Below are positions 34,462-41,737 of a stretch of DNA of 64,000 nucleotides, piece by piece (the first letter of the stretch is position 1; each line of letters begins with the position of its first letter). This DNA is from Campylobacter concisus. Lineage in GTDB: Bacteria; Campylobacterota; Campylobacteria; Campylobacterales; Campylobacteraceae. Position numbers and translations under genes: made by a program. The notes below the pieces were generated by a model. The model searched no databases. It worked only from the letters and a program-made list of their open reading frames with translations, and was not told where the DNA came from. The DNA is taken from contig NZ_JXUP01000012.1 of NCBI RefSeq assembly GCF_001891085.1, positions 1 to 64,000 of the forward strand, read 5' to 3'.

Positions 34462-36018
34462 ATGAGCCAAAATAGCAAAATCGAAAAGTCTTATGATGAG
34501 CTAACTTATAAATCAATAGCCTTTGCCCAATCATCGCCATATAGGCTTGAAGCTTGTGCGACACTTCTTGGCATAACTCCACCGCCATGCGAAAATGCAA
34601 GAGTTTTAGAGATAGGATGTAGCTTTGGCGGAAATTTGATCCCATTTGCAGTAAATAATAAAAATGCAAAAGTAGTTGGCATAGATCTTAGCGGCGAGCA
34701 GATAAGGCGAGGGCAAGAGATCGTTAAAGAGATGGGGCTTACAAATTTAGAGCTTATACACGGCGATATTTGCGAATTTAAAAGCGATGAGAAATTTGAC
34801 TATATCATCGCTCATGGTGTTTTTAGCTGGGTGCCTGACTTTGTAAAAGAAGCTATATTAAAAGTCGTAAGAGAGAATTTAAGTGCAAATGGCGTGGCAT
34901 TTATCTCTTATAATGTTTATCCTGGCTGGAAAGTAAAAGACATCGTAAGAGATATAATGCTACTTGCTGCAAAAGATAAAGAGAGCATGCAAGAGAGGTT
35001 AAAAGCAGCCAAAGAAGCACTTTTAGTCTATAAAGAATATTTGCTAACAAGAGATGAAGAAATTTATGAGGGGAAAATACCCCTTAAGATGCTTCTTTTT
35101 GTAACAGAACATGTGCTCTCAAAAGATGACTTTTACATAGCTCATGAGTTTTTAGAATATACAAATGATCCATTTTATTTTAAAGATTTTAATGCCATGC
35201 TTGCCAAAAATGAGCTTACTTATCTTTGTGAGTATACGCTTGATGATATTTTTACCCCAGATGTTGGCACGGCCGTAGTAGATGAATACAAAAATAACAA
35301 GTTTAAGGACAGAATCGATCTAGAGCAATTCATGGATATGATTAGCAACAAAGTCTTTAGACAAAGCCTAATAGTCCATAGCAAAACTTATGAGAGCATA
35401 GCCAATAAACAAATAGGCCCAAGCGATATCAATAAAATTCACGTTGTGGCAGATTTTATAAAGAAAGATAACCAGTGGCAAGATAGTTATGGTGCTATGC
35501 CACAAGATATATCATGGCTTTGCGAGGTCTTTTATAAGATGTATCCAGCCAGCATAAACCTTTCTCAGATTTTAGAAATTTTGCCAGAAGATAAGCTCAT
35601 GGTTTATAGCGCTTTTGTAAGAATTTTAACAAACTCGTCTGATGCAATGATCTTAAAAGATGAGCAAAAAAATATCGAGTATAGGCCCGGCTACTCAAGG
35701 CTTAGTCAAAATTTAATAAATTATGTAAGATATTTTTTAAATCATAAAAATAATGCCGATGTTGTTTTTGCTAATAAATTTAGCATCTCAAGGAAGCTTA
35801 ACAATATCGATTATTACATACTTTTATTGCTTGATGGTAAAAATAGCTTAGAAGATGTCGCAGCAAAAACCTTAAAATTTATTAAAGAGAACAACGAAAA
35901 TATATTTGATATAAATGGCAAAGTGCTTAAAAAAGATAAAGTCGCAGCAAACATAATGAGCTACGTGCTAGGCACAGCAAAAATAGCTAGCATGCTTTAT
36001 CTACTAGAAGAAATTTAA
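34462..36018 (+). CDS. SAM methyltransferase with a methyltransferase-regulatory domain
   Basis: A 518-residue protein. The first half is a class I methyltransferase, with AdoMet-binding VLEIGCSFGGNLIPFA (about 46-61), motif II VVGIDLSGEQIRRG and IIAHGVFSWVPD (about 114-125). The middle and C-terminal part (about 225-510) matches the methyltransferase regulatory domain family in which the enzyme is followed by a long helical region; the final third resembles a winged-helix-like part ending MSYVLGTAKIASMLYLLEEI. Substrate unknown. It overlaps the convergent cysQ gene by four bases. Confidence 0.75.
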   Translation: MSQNSKIEKSYDELTYKSIAFAQSSPYRLEACATLLGITPPPCENARVLEIGCSFGGNLIPFAVNNKNAKVVGIDLSGEQIRRGQEIVKEMGLTNLELIHGDICEFKSDEKFDYIIAHGVFSWVPDFVKEAILKVVRENLSANGVAFISYNVYPGWKVKDIVRDIMLLAAKDKESMQERLKAAKEALLVYKEYLLTRDEEIYEGKIPLKMLLFVTEHVLSKDDFYIAHEFLEYTNDPFYFKDFNAMLAKNELTYLCEYTLDDIFTPDVGTAVVDEYKNNKFKDRIDLEQFMDMISNKVFRQSLIVHSKTYESIANKQIGPSDINKIHVVADFIKKDNQWQDSYGAMPQDISWLCEVFYKMYPASINLSQILEILPEDKLMVYSAFVRILTNSSDAMILKDEQKNIEYRPGYSRLSQNLINYVRYFLNHKNNADVVFANKFSISRKLNNIDYYILLLLDGKNSLEDVAAKTLKFIKENNENIFDINGKVLKKDKVAANIMSYVLGTAKIASMLYLLEEI

Positions 36019-36827
36019 GGTTTAATTTTACTTTGCTTATATAGTTGTATGATTTTATCTTTTAGATTTAGTGTGTTTTTTGAGAGAGCTATGAAAAATG
36101 GGCTTTTTAAATCAGCAAGCTCGTAGCTCATCTCTTTGCCGCTATTAGCATCAAATACTTTTCCACCGCAAAATTTCACGAGCGCCTCTCCTGCTGCATT
36201 GTCCCAAAGGTAGCTTGGGGCAAATCTCAAATAAGCTCCACCAAATTCAACCAAACGGCAAAATTTTATAGCTGAGCCGATGCACCTTTGCTCAAAATTT
36301 AAGCTCTGTCCTATAAATTCTATCTCTTTGGCGTCGCCTCTTCTGCTTGAAAAGATTAGATTGTCTAAATTTTTATCTTTTTTATTTAGATCGATCCTCT
36401 TTATGATTTCATTATTGTCACCTAAAATTTCTTTAAAAGCGCCATTTTCATCAGCATAAAAAAGCTCTTTGCTAACCGGGATAAATATCACGCCAAGCAC
36501 TGGTCTAGCTTTTTTTATAAGCGCTATGCAAACGCAAAATTCGCCGTTTCTAGCTAGAAATTCTTTCGTGCCATCAAGAGGATCTACGAGCCAAAACTCA
36601 TCTTTGTCACTCTCTTGCAAGATGCTCTCTTCAGAGCAAATTTTTATCCCGCTTTTGCTTAGAATTTTTATTATCGCTTCATTTGCAGCTAGATCAGCGC
36701 TAGTTAGTGGCGAGCTGTCATCTTTTAGGCAGACTTTAAGAGCCGTATTATCTGCAGAGTAAAATTTCATTATTTGCACTCCAGCATTAACGGCTGCTTT
36801 GATGGCTAAATTTAGAAGCTCACTCAT
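36015..36827 (-). CDS. cysQ: 3'(2'),5'-bisphosphate nucleotidase (CysQ-like)
   Basis: An inositol-monophosphatase-family phosphatase, which removes the 3' phosphate from PAP left over from sulfate assimilation. I start it at 36827 (MSELLNLAIK), where ATGA overlaps the gltA stop; an earlier in-frame ATG at 36911 would bury it in gltA. Metal-binding motifs are visible: DDSSPLTSADLAAN, then EEs in ICSEESI, WLVDPLDGTKEF (about 83-94) and WDNAAGEALVKFCGGKVFD (about 214-232). Length 270, the normal CysQ size. Other IMP-family roles are possible. Confidence 0.88.
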   Translation of the reverse strand: MSELLNLAIKAAVNAGVQIMKFYSADNTALKVCLKDDSSPLTSADLAANEAIIKILSKSGIKICSEESILQESDKDEFWLVDPLDGTKEFLARNGEFCVCIALIKKARPVLGVIFIPVSKELFYADENGAFKEILGDNNEIIKRIDLNKKDKNLDNLIFSSRRGDAKEIEFIGQSLNFEQRCIGSAIKFCRLVEFGGAYLRFAPSYLWDNAAGEALVKFCGGKVFDANSGKEMSYELADLKSPFFIALSKNTLNLKDKIIQLYKQSKIKP

Positions 36828-38101
36828 TTTGGTGTTCTGTTTGTCTCTCCAACATAAAGCTGTCTCGGGCGGACGATCTTTATCGTGTCTTGCTCTTTTA
36901 GCTCGATCCACTGGCTGATCCAGCCTGGCGTCCTGCCGATGACAAAGATAACGGCAAACATATTATTTGGTATGCCAAGCGCTTTTAGGATGAGCCCTGA
37001 GTGAAAATCAACATTTGGATATAAATTTCTACTTACAAAGTAGTCGTCATTTAGCGCGATCTCTTCGATGCGGTTGGCGATCTTGATGAGCTCTGAGCTA
37101 ATGCCGATCTCATCCATCAGCTGATCTCTCATCTTTTTAAGCACCTTTGCGCGAGGGTCAAAGTTTTTATAGACCCTGTGACCAAAGCCCATTAGCCTAA
37201 ATGGATCATTCTTATCCTTTGCTCTAGCGATGTATTTATCGACGTTTGCGACCGAGCCGATCTCTTCAAGCTGGCGGATGACGCCCTCGTTTGCCCCACC
37301 GTGAGCCCAGCCCCAAAGTGCGCCGATACCTGCGCTTATACATGCGTATGGGTGCGCGTGTGTAGAGCCAACAGTCCTAACGGTAGTCGTTGAGGCGTTT
37401 TGCTCGTGGTCAGCGTGGAGCATAAAGACCGTGTCAAGCGCCTTTATCTCGATAGGTTTAAGATCGACGTGCTCGTATGGATAGCCTCTCATCATATAGA
37501 GAAAATTTTCAGTAAAGCCACGATCTAAATTTGGATAGATGATAGGAAGACCGCGTGAGTAGCGGTAGCTAAAGGCTGCGATCGTTGGGATCTTGGCGAT
37601 GATACGCATAGCCATTTCGTGATACTCTTCAGGCTTGTCCATATTTAGGTGGTCTGAGTAAAAAGCACTTAGCGCTGAGACTGCTGCTTGCAAGATCGCC
37701 ATAGGGTGCGCCTTGTCTGGAAATGCATCAAATAGCTTCATCATGCCCTCATGTATGAAACTTCTTTTTTTAAGCTCGGTTTTAAAATTTATATACTGAT
37801 CATTTGTTGGAAGCTCTTTGTTTAAGAGTAAATATGCCACGTCTAAAAATGTCTTATTTTCAGCCAAATACGCGATATCGTAACCTCTATACATTAGCTC
37901 GCCTTTCAAGCCGTCTATATAAGTTATCGCTGAGCGACACATCGCAGTTGAAGTATAACCTCTGTCAAAAGTAAACATTCCAGTATCACTAAAAAATGTC
38001 GATATGTCTATCACATCAGGTCCCATAGTCCCTTTTAGTATAGGAAACTCGTAACTCTTGCCGGTTCTGTTATCAGTTAGCGTAGCTGTATTTGATGACA
38101 T
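36824..38101 (-). CDS. gltA: Citrate synthase
   Basis: The entry enzyme of the citric acid cycle, condensing acetyl-CoA and oxaloacetate. The 425-residue protein is the type II hexameric form. Catalytic His regions are HADHEQNASTTTVR and MGFGHRVYKNFDPRA, with the active Asp in NVDFHSGLI (about 360-368). RSAITYIDGLKGELMYRGYD (about 57-76) is a standard N-terminal block. It ends in the cysQ start overlap; the antiporter gene lies two bases upstream on the same strand. Confidence 0.97.
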   Translation of the reverse strand: MSSNTATLTDNRTGKSYEFPILKGTMGPDVIDISTFFSDTGMFTFDRGYTSTAMCRSAITYIDGLKGELMYRGYDIAYLAENKTFLDVAYLLLNKELPTNDQYINFKTELKKRSFIHEGMMKLFDAFPDKAHPMAILQAAVSALSAFYSDHLNMDKPEEYHEMAMRIIAKIPTIAAFSYRYSRGLPIIYPNLDRGFTENFLYMMRGYPYEHVDLKPIEIKALDTVFMLHADHEQNASTTTVRTVGSTHAHPYACISAGIGALWGWAHGGANEGVIRQLEEIGSVANVDKYIARAKDKNDPFRLMGFGHRVYKNFDPRAKVLKKMRDQLMDEIGISSELIKIANRIEEIALNDDYFVSRNLYPNVDFHSGLILKALGIPNNMFAVIFVIGRTPGWISQWIELKEQDTIKIVRPRQLYVGETNRTPK

Positions 38102-38103
38102 TT

Positions 38104-39267
38104 TTACTCCTTACTTCTTGATTGCATTAGAAATTTTATAATTATTGTCCCTATTATAGCTTGAGCTAGGCTTGCTAGGATAAAAGATGAGTAAGAATAG
38201 TCACTTATCTCACCTGATCTGTGTGCGATAGTAGCAACTGCTACTAGAAGTGTTAGCGGCATGGATTGTGAGAGAGAAAACAAAAATATCCCCTTAAATC
38301 CTAATTTTCCTACAAATAACACACTTGAGAAAAGCCTTGTGGCAAGCATCGCACAAAATATAAAAATAGCATCTTTTATCACTTCATTTGAGCTTAGGCT
38401 TGAGAGCTTGAAAGTTGAGCCTATGTGTATAAAAAATATCGGTACCAAAAAACCAAATCCAAAGCTTGAAAGCTTGTGCGGTAAGTCTTTTTTGTGATCA
38501 AAAAATGTTGCTATAAACATACCTGCGATAAACGCACCAAAGGCAACTTCTAAATTTAAATAAAGCATAAGTGCAATCATCGAAAAAAATACAGCAATGC
38601 TTAGCCTAATATCTTTTTCATCCTTATCGTAGTGTGGCATAAGGATCACTTTAAGTCCCGGATACCACCAAAAAAGCACATCTAAAATTTTAAAGCTAAG
38701 TACGCTGATAGCTAAAAATAATATCAAATAGCCAATCGTTAGCCATAAATTTATACTAGCTCCAAACTGCAAATAGGCTGCTATAAATGTCAAAAGCGTA
38801 ATACTTATAAGCTCGCCAATAGTTGCAATAAGCATGCTTAAATTTAGCCATTTTACATCTCTGCCATACTCTTTAAATAGCGTAAATATCATGCCAACGG
38901 CCATTATCGGGATAATGATGATATAGAGCAAACTAAGATCAAAACTAAATGTAAGTGCGGTTGCTAGCGAGTAGATGAGGGCAAGATAGATAAGCCCCAG
39001 ACGTAAAATTTTACGGTCAATGTTTATAAGCATTCTAAGATCGATCTCCATGCCAGCTAGAAACATCAAAAAGAAAAAACCAACTTCGCTAATTAGCTTA
39101 AACATCTCATTTTCGCCGACAAGCCCGATGTAGCTAGCTAGTGCTCCAAGTATTATCTCAGCAGGAGCGACAGGAATGCGTAAAATTTTAGAAATATAAG
39201 GCGAAGCAAAGACGATAAATGCCAAAACGACAAGAATACTAAGCTCGCTAGCTTGATGTAACTGCAA
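38104..39267 (-). CDS. CPA2-family cation:proton antiporter
   Basis: A 387-residue membrane protein with about 12 helices and no C-terminal TrkA-N domain, so like a short KefB/Na+-H+ antiporter of the CPA2 family. Family stretches are ILRIPVAPAEIILGALASYI (about 28-47), VGFFFLMFLAGMEIDLRMLI (about 62-81) and EVAFGAFIAGMFIATFFDHK (about 240-259), followed by FGFGFLVPIFFIHIGSTF. It lies two bases before gltA. Exchange of Na+ or K+ for protons is assumed, not shown. Confidence 0.85.
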   Translation of the reverse strand: MQLHQASELSILVVLAFIVFASPYISKILRIPVAPAEIILGALASYIGLVGENEMFKLISEVGFFFLMFLAGMEIDLRMLINIDRKILRLGLIYLALIYSLATALTFSFDLSLLYIIIIPIMAVGMIFTLFKEYGRDVKWLNLSMLIATIGELISITLLTFIAAYLQFGASINLWLTIGYLILFLAISVLSFKILDVLFWWYPGLKVILMPHYDKDEKDIRLSIAVFFSMIALMLYLNLEVAFGAFIAGMFIATFFDHKKDLPHKLSSFGFGFLVPIFFIHIGSTFKLSSLSSNEVIKDAIFIFCAMLATRLFSSVLFVGKLGFKGIFLFSLSQSMPLTLLVAVATIAHRSGEISDYSYSSFILASLAQAIIGTIIIKFLMQSRSKE

Positions 39268-39384
39268 AAAGATCCTTAAAATAAAAATGTTTGATTGTAT
39301 AAAAAGCTTTGTTATTTTTTGATTAAGCTAAGCGATTTTTGGGCAAAATGGCGACAAATTTTTAAAAATTTGGAGTGTAAATTT

Positions 39385-39867
39385 ATGCGTAAATTTCTAT
39401 TTTTTGTCTTGACGTTTTTTGGAATTTTTGGCTTTGGGGATGAGCTAAGTTTGGTTCAAAGTTTTAAATTTGATGGAAGCATTTTTTATAAGAAAAATAC
39501 AGCCAAAGATGAGAGCTTTTACTTTCTAAAAAATGAAAATTTTGATGAGCATTTTGTAAGCTTTAGAGTGAAATTTGACAAAAATATAAAAAGTGAAAGT
39601 ATGCTTGCTGAGCTAAAAAAGAAGATAAAAGAGGCTAAAGAGGTGCTTTATAGTGAAGAGAATGATCAAATTTTAGCTCTTATAAAAGATGAAACTAGTA
39701 GTAAAAATATAGAAATAATCCACTTTTTACTTAGAAATGATGGAGTCTTAATACTTTCATATGAGAGAATTTATGATCCAAAAACTCTAGTAGATGGGCT
39801 TAAGCCTGTACTTTTAAGTGAAGCTAGAAATTTTATGCTTCAGATGCCAAAGGTAGAAGCTAGGTAG
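39385..39867 (+). CDS. Exported protein of unknown function
   Basis: I start at ATG 39385, preceded by GGAG, giving 160 residues; a longer frame begins at 39295. The signal peptide is KFLFFVLTFFGIFGFGDELS (about 3-22). The mature part is acidic and lysine-rich, with no known domain, including ESFYFLKNENFDEHFVSFRV and KNIEIIHFLLRNDGVLILSY. No cysteines for a disulfide. It stands between divergent or convergent neighbours (antiporter and crcB), so is probably monocistronic. Function not assigned. Confidence 0.7.
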   Translation: MRKFLFFVLTFFGIFGFGDELSLVQSFKFDGSIFYKKNTAKDESFYFLKNENFDEHFVSFRVKFDKNIKSESMLAELKKKIKEAKEVLYSEENDQILALIKDETSSKNIEIIHFLLRNDGVLILSYERIYDPKTLVDGLKPVLLSEARNFMLQMPKVEAR

Positions 39868-39884
39868 AAAGGTGGATGTGTGGT

Positions 39885-39901
39885 ATTTTGCACTGCATGC
39901 G
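39885..39901 (+). repeat. 17-base direct repeat, copy 1
   Basis: ATTTTGCACTGCATGCG occurs here, in the gap after the exported-protein gene, and identically at 41380-41396, flanking the crcB-bioB pair by about 1.5 kb. The core includes the palindrome GCATGC. Both are in non-coding DNA. Confidence 0.6.
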
Positions 39902-39948
39902 ATTAAGAAAATCTAGCAAAATTTAAACTCTATTAAATTTGCAAACTC

Positions 39949-40302
39949 TCATAAACTCTTACCAAGCAAAATGCCAAGATAGCTTGCAAGTAGGCAAAGG
40001 ACAAGGTTTAAAAAGATATTTAAAAAGCCTTTTACCAGCTCGCCTTCTAGTAAAAATTTCACACTATCAAGGCTAAAGCTTGAAAATGTTGTAAATCCGC
40101 CAAGTACACCAACGACCAAAAATACTCTCGCACTTTGGCTTAAATTTAGACAAAACAAAATGCCGATAATGAAGCTGCCAAGCACATTTACGCCAAGTAT
40201 GGTTAGCGGAAAGTGGCTAAATTTTAGGAGCTCACCAGCTAAAAACCGGCATCCAGCTCCTATAAAGCCTCCAAGCCCTGCGAAAAGTAAATTTGCAAGC
40301 AT
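39949..40302 (-). CDS. crcB: Fluoride exporter CrcB/FluC
   Basis: A 117-residue membrane protein with four helices that lets fluoride leave the cell as a dual-topology dimer. Signatures are GGFIGAGCRFLAGEL (about 11-25), LGVNVLGSFIIGILF and VGVLGGFTTFSSFSLDSVKF (about 64-83), where GGFTTFSSFS is the Phe-box motif. It starts by overlapping the stop of bioB by one base (TAATG), so the two are co-transcribed. No fluoride riboswitch is apparent, since the gene has no leader of its own. Confidence 0.93.
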   Translation of the reverse strand: MLANLLFAGLGGFIGAGCRFLAGELLKFSHFPLTILGVNVLGSFIIGILFCLNLSQSARVFLVVGVLGGFTTFSSFSLDSVKFLLEGELVKGFLNIFLNLVLCLLASYLGILLGKSL

Positions 40303-41141
40303 TAATGGCAGATACTAGCGAAGCTAAAACCGCGCTTTGTAAGCTCCTCGATATCCTTGCTAGCTTTCTCGCCTTTTGCGGTGAGGTAGTCGCCTATCAC
40401 GATCGCATCGGCGCCATTTTCAAAGATCTCGTATTGTCTATCACCCAAAATTTTCTCCCTACCGCCAGCTATCATCACTCTAGTTTCTGGTAGATCTCTT
40501 TTGGTCTCACGCACTATTTTTAGGGCTTCATTCGTACTAAGAGGAGGCAGATCAATAGTTAGAGCTTCGTTTTTTATGAAAAAATTTATCGGTGACGAAA
40601 ACGGCTCAAGCTCTTTTAGACTAGCTCTAAAGCTCACTCTATCAGCCTCACTCTCGCCAACGCCGTAAATACCACCAGTACAAAGCATAAGACCTGCTCT
40701 TTTTGCATCTAAATTTGTCTGATATCTCTCGTCCCAAGTGTGTGTTTTACAAATTTTTGGGAAAAATTCTCGGCTTGTTTCAAGGTTGTGGTTGTAGCTA
40801 AAAACGCCAGCCTTTTTAAGCTCGCTAAGCTGCTCGTAAGTTGCCATGCCGTTACATGCGATGAGCATCAAATTTGGCACTTCTTTGCTCACAGCTCTTG
40901 CTAAAGATGCGATGTAGTCGGTCTTTTTGTCATTTAATCTAGCGCCACTTGTGACTAAGCAAAATCCAAGAGCGTGGTTTTTATAAGCCATTTTGGCCTC
41001 GTCCACCACCTGCTGCACGCTTTTTTCTTTAAATTTTGAGATATCGGCGCCAGCTTTGGCACTTTGCGTGCAGTAAGCGCAGTCCTCGGCGCAGTTTCCT
41101 TGAGTGACTGAACATATCGCACAGAGCATAATTGTTTTCAT
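40302..41141 (-). CDS. bioB: Biotin synthase
   Basis: A radical-SAM enzyme that inserts sulfur into dethiobiotin. The 279-residue form is shorter than E. coli BioB (346), beginning directly at the radical-SAM motif: NCAEDCAYCTQSAKAGADI has the C-x3-C-x2-C iron-sulfur site (about residues 17-24). The LMLCTGGIYGVGESEADRVS block (about 152-171) and REKILGDRQYEIFENGAD near the end are typical of BioB. It is the first gene of a bioB-crcB unit with a good -10 box upstream. Biotin is needed by AccB in this window. Confidence 0.92.
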   Translation of the reverse strand: MKTIMLCAICSVTQGNCAEDCAYCTQSAKAGADISKFKEKSVQQVVDEAKMAYKNHALGFCLVTSGARLNDKKTDYIASLARAVSKEVPNLMLIACNGMATYEQLSELKKAGVFSYNHNLETSREFFPKICKTHTWDERYQTNLDAKRAGLMLCTGGIYGVGESEADRVSFRASLKELEPFSSPINFFIKNEALTIDLPPLSTNEALKIVRETKRDLPETRVMIAGGREKILGDRQYEIFENGADAIVIGDYLTAKGEKASKDIEELTKRGFSFASICH

Positions 41142-41163
41142 TTTTCATCCTTTTTTGGGGCGT

Positions 41164-41169
41164 ATTATA
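41164..41169 (-). promoter_or_regulatory. Probable -10 box for bioB
   Basis: The minus strand reads AAAGCTATAATACGCC, with a perfect TATAAT about 22 bases before the ATG at 41141. No fluoride or other riboswitch is seen between. Confidence 0.55.
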
Positions 41170-41253
41170 GCTTTGATAGGTTTAAAATTTAAGTAGGATG
41201 GTTTATGAATTTGCAAAAAAAGTTTGATGAAATGTATAAATTTATTTTTATTC

Positions 41254-41335
41254 AAAGGGGGACAAGGGGTTTGAGTTACGGTTTACTTGTAGCTGTGAGC
41301 TAGCGAAGCAAAGAGCCGTCCCCTTATCCCCCTTT
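41254..41335. repeat. Large inverted repeat (16-bp arms) in gene-free DNA
   Basis: AAAGGGGGACAAGGGG (41254-41269) pairs with CCCCTTATCCCCCTTT (41320-41335) over 16 positions with one mismatch. The loop is 50 bases. The G/C runs stand out in AT-rich DNA and there is no T run after it, so it is not an ordinary terminator. The form is that of a dispersed repeat or non-mobile miniature element; other copies cannot be looked for here. Confidence 0.65.
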
Positions 41336-41379
41336 AAATCATCTAGGTCCTTCGCATGTTAGAAGTGCATGTGATAGCG

Positions 41380-41396
41380 ATTTTGCACTGCATGCG
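41380..41396 (+). repeat. 17-base direct repeat, copy 2
   Basis: The same ATTTTGCACTGCATGCG as at 39885-39901, 45 bases after the large inverted repeat. The two copies bracket crcB-bioB and the stem-loop. Confidence 0.6.
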
Positions 41397-41737
41397 TTCG
41401 TATATATGGCAAGTGTCAGATAAATTTTAAAATTTATGAGCACGATATAAATTTATTAAAAACTATGCGAAAAGCTTAAATTTTATGACATTACTTTCTC
41501 TTATAAATTTCCGCTCTCTCTTAAAAGACCAGTTTTTAAATTTAGCAAAGCGCTAAGCTCGCCAAAAAGTCCAAAAAGTGGGTGCTACGATGTGAAGCTA
41601 CCCTCTAACTGAGTGTAGTTGGTGACGAGGTTTTTGCCCTTTATGCTGGCTAAGCTTAGCTGTGATATCAGGCATTTAAAGTCTAAATTTATAAAAGCCA
41701 AATTTAGGCTCAAGGGCTCAGATTTGGCTAGAATTTT
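41397..41737 (-). other. Gene-free stretch after topA with a weak minus-strand open frame
   Basis: Together with 41142-41396 this is nearly 600 bases with no clear gene. On the minus strand the topA frame continues past its stop: SEPLSLNLAFINLDFKCLIS and then LVTNYTQLEGSFTS, another stop, then HPLFGLFGELSALLNLKTGL and a stop at 41501-41503. No ATG starts it. It may be the remnant of a broken gene or just AT-rich DNA with few stops. Confidence 0.3.

Noticed and set aside
36828-36911. N-terminal extension of the cysQ-like gene
   Set aside because: It runs inside gltA in another frame; the ATG at 36827 overlaps the gltA stop and begins where the family begins.
39900-40320. Fluoride riboswitch for crcB
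   Set aside because: crcB has no leader: it starts in the bioB stop codon, and the region before bioB shows no crcB-motif RNA.
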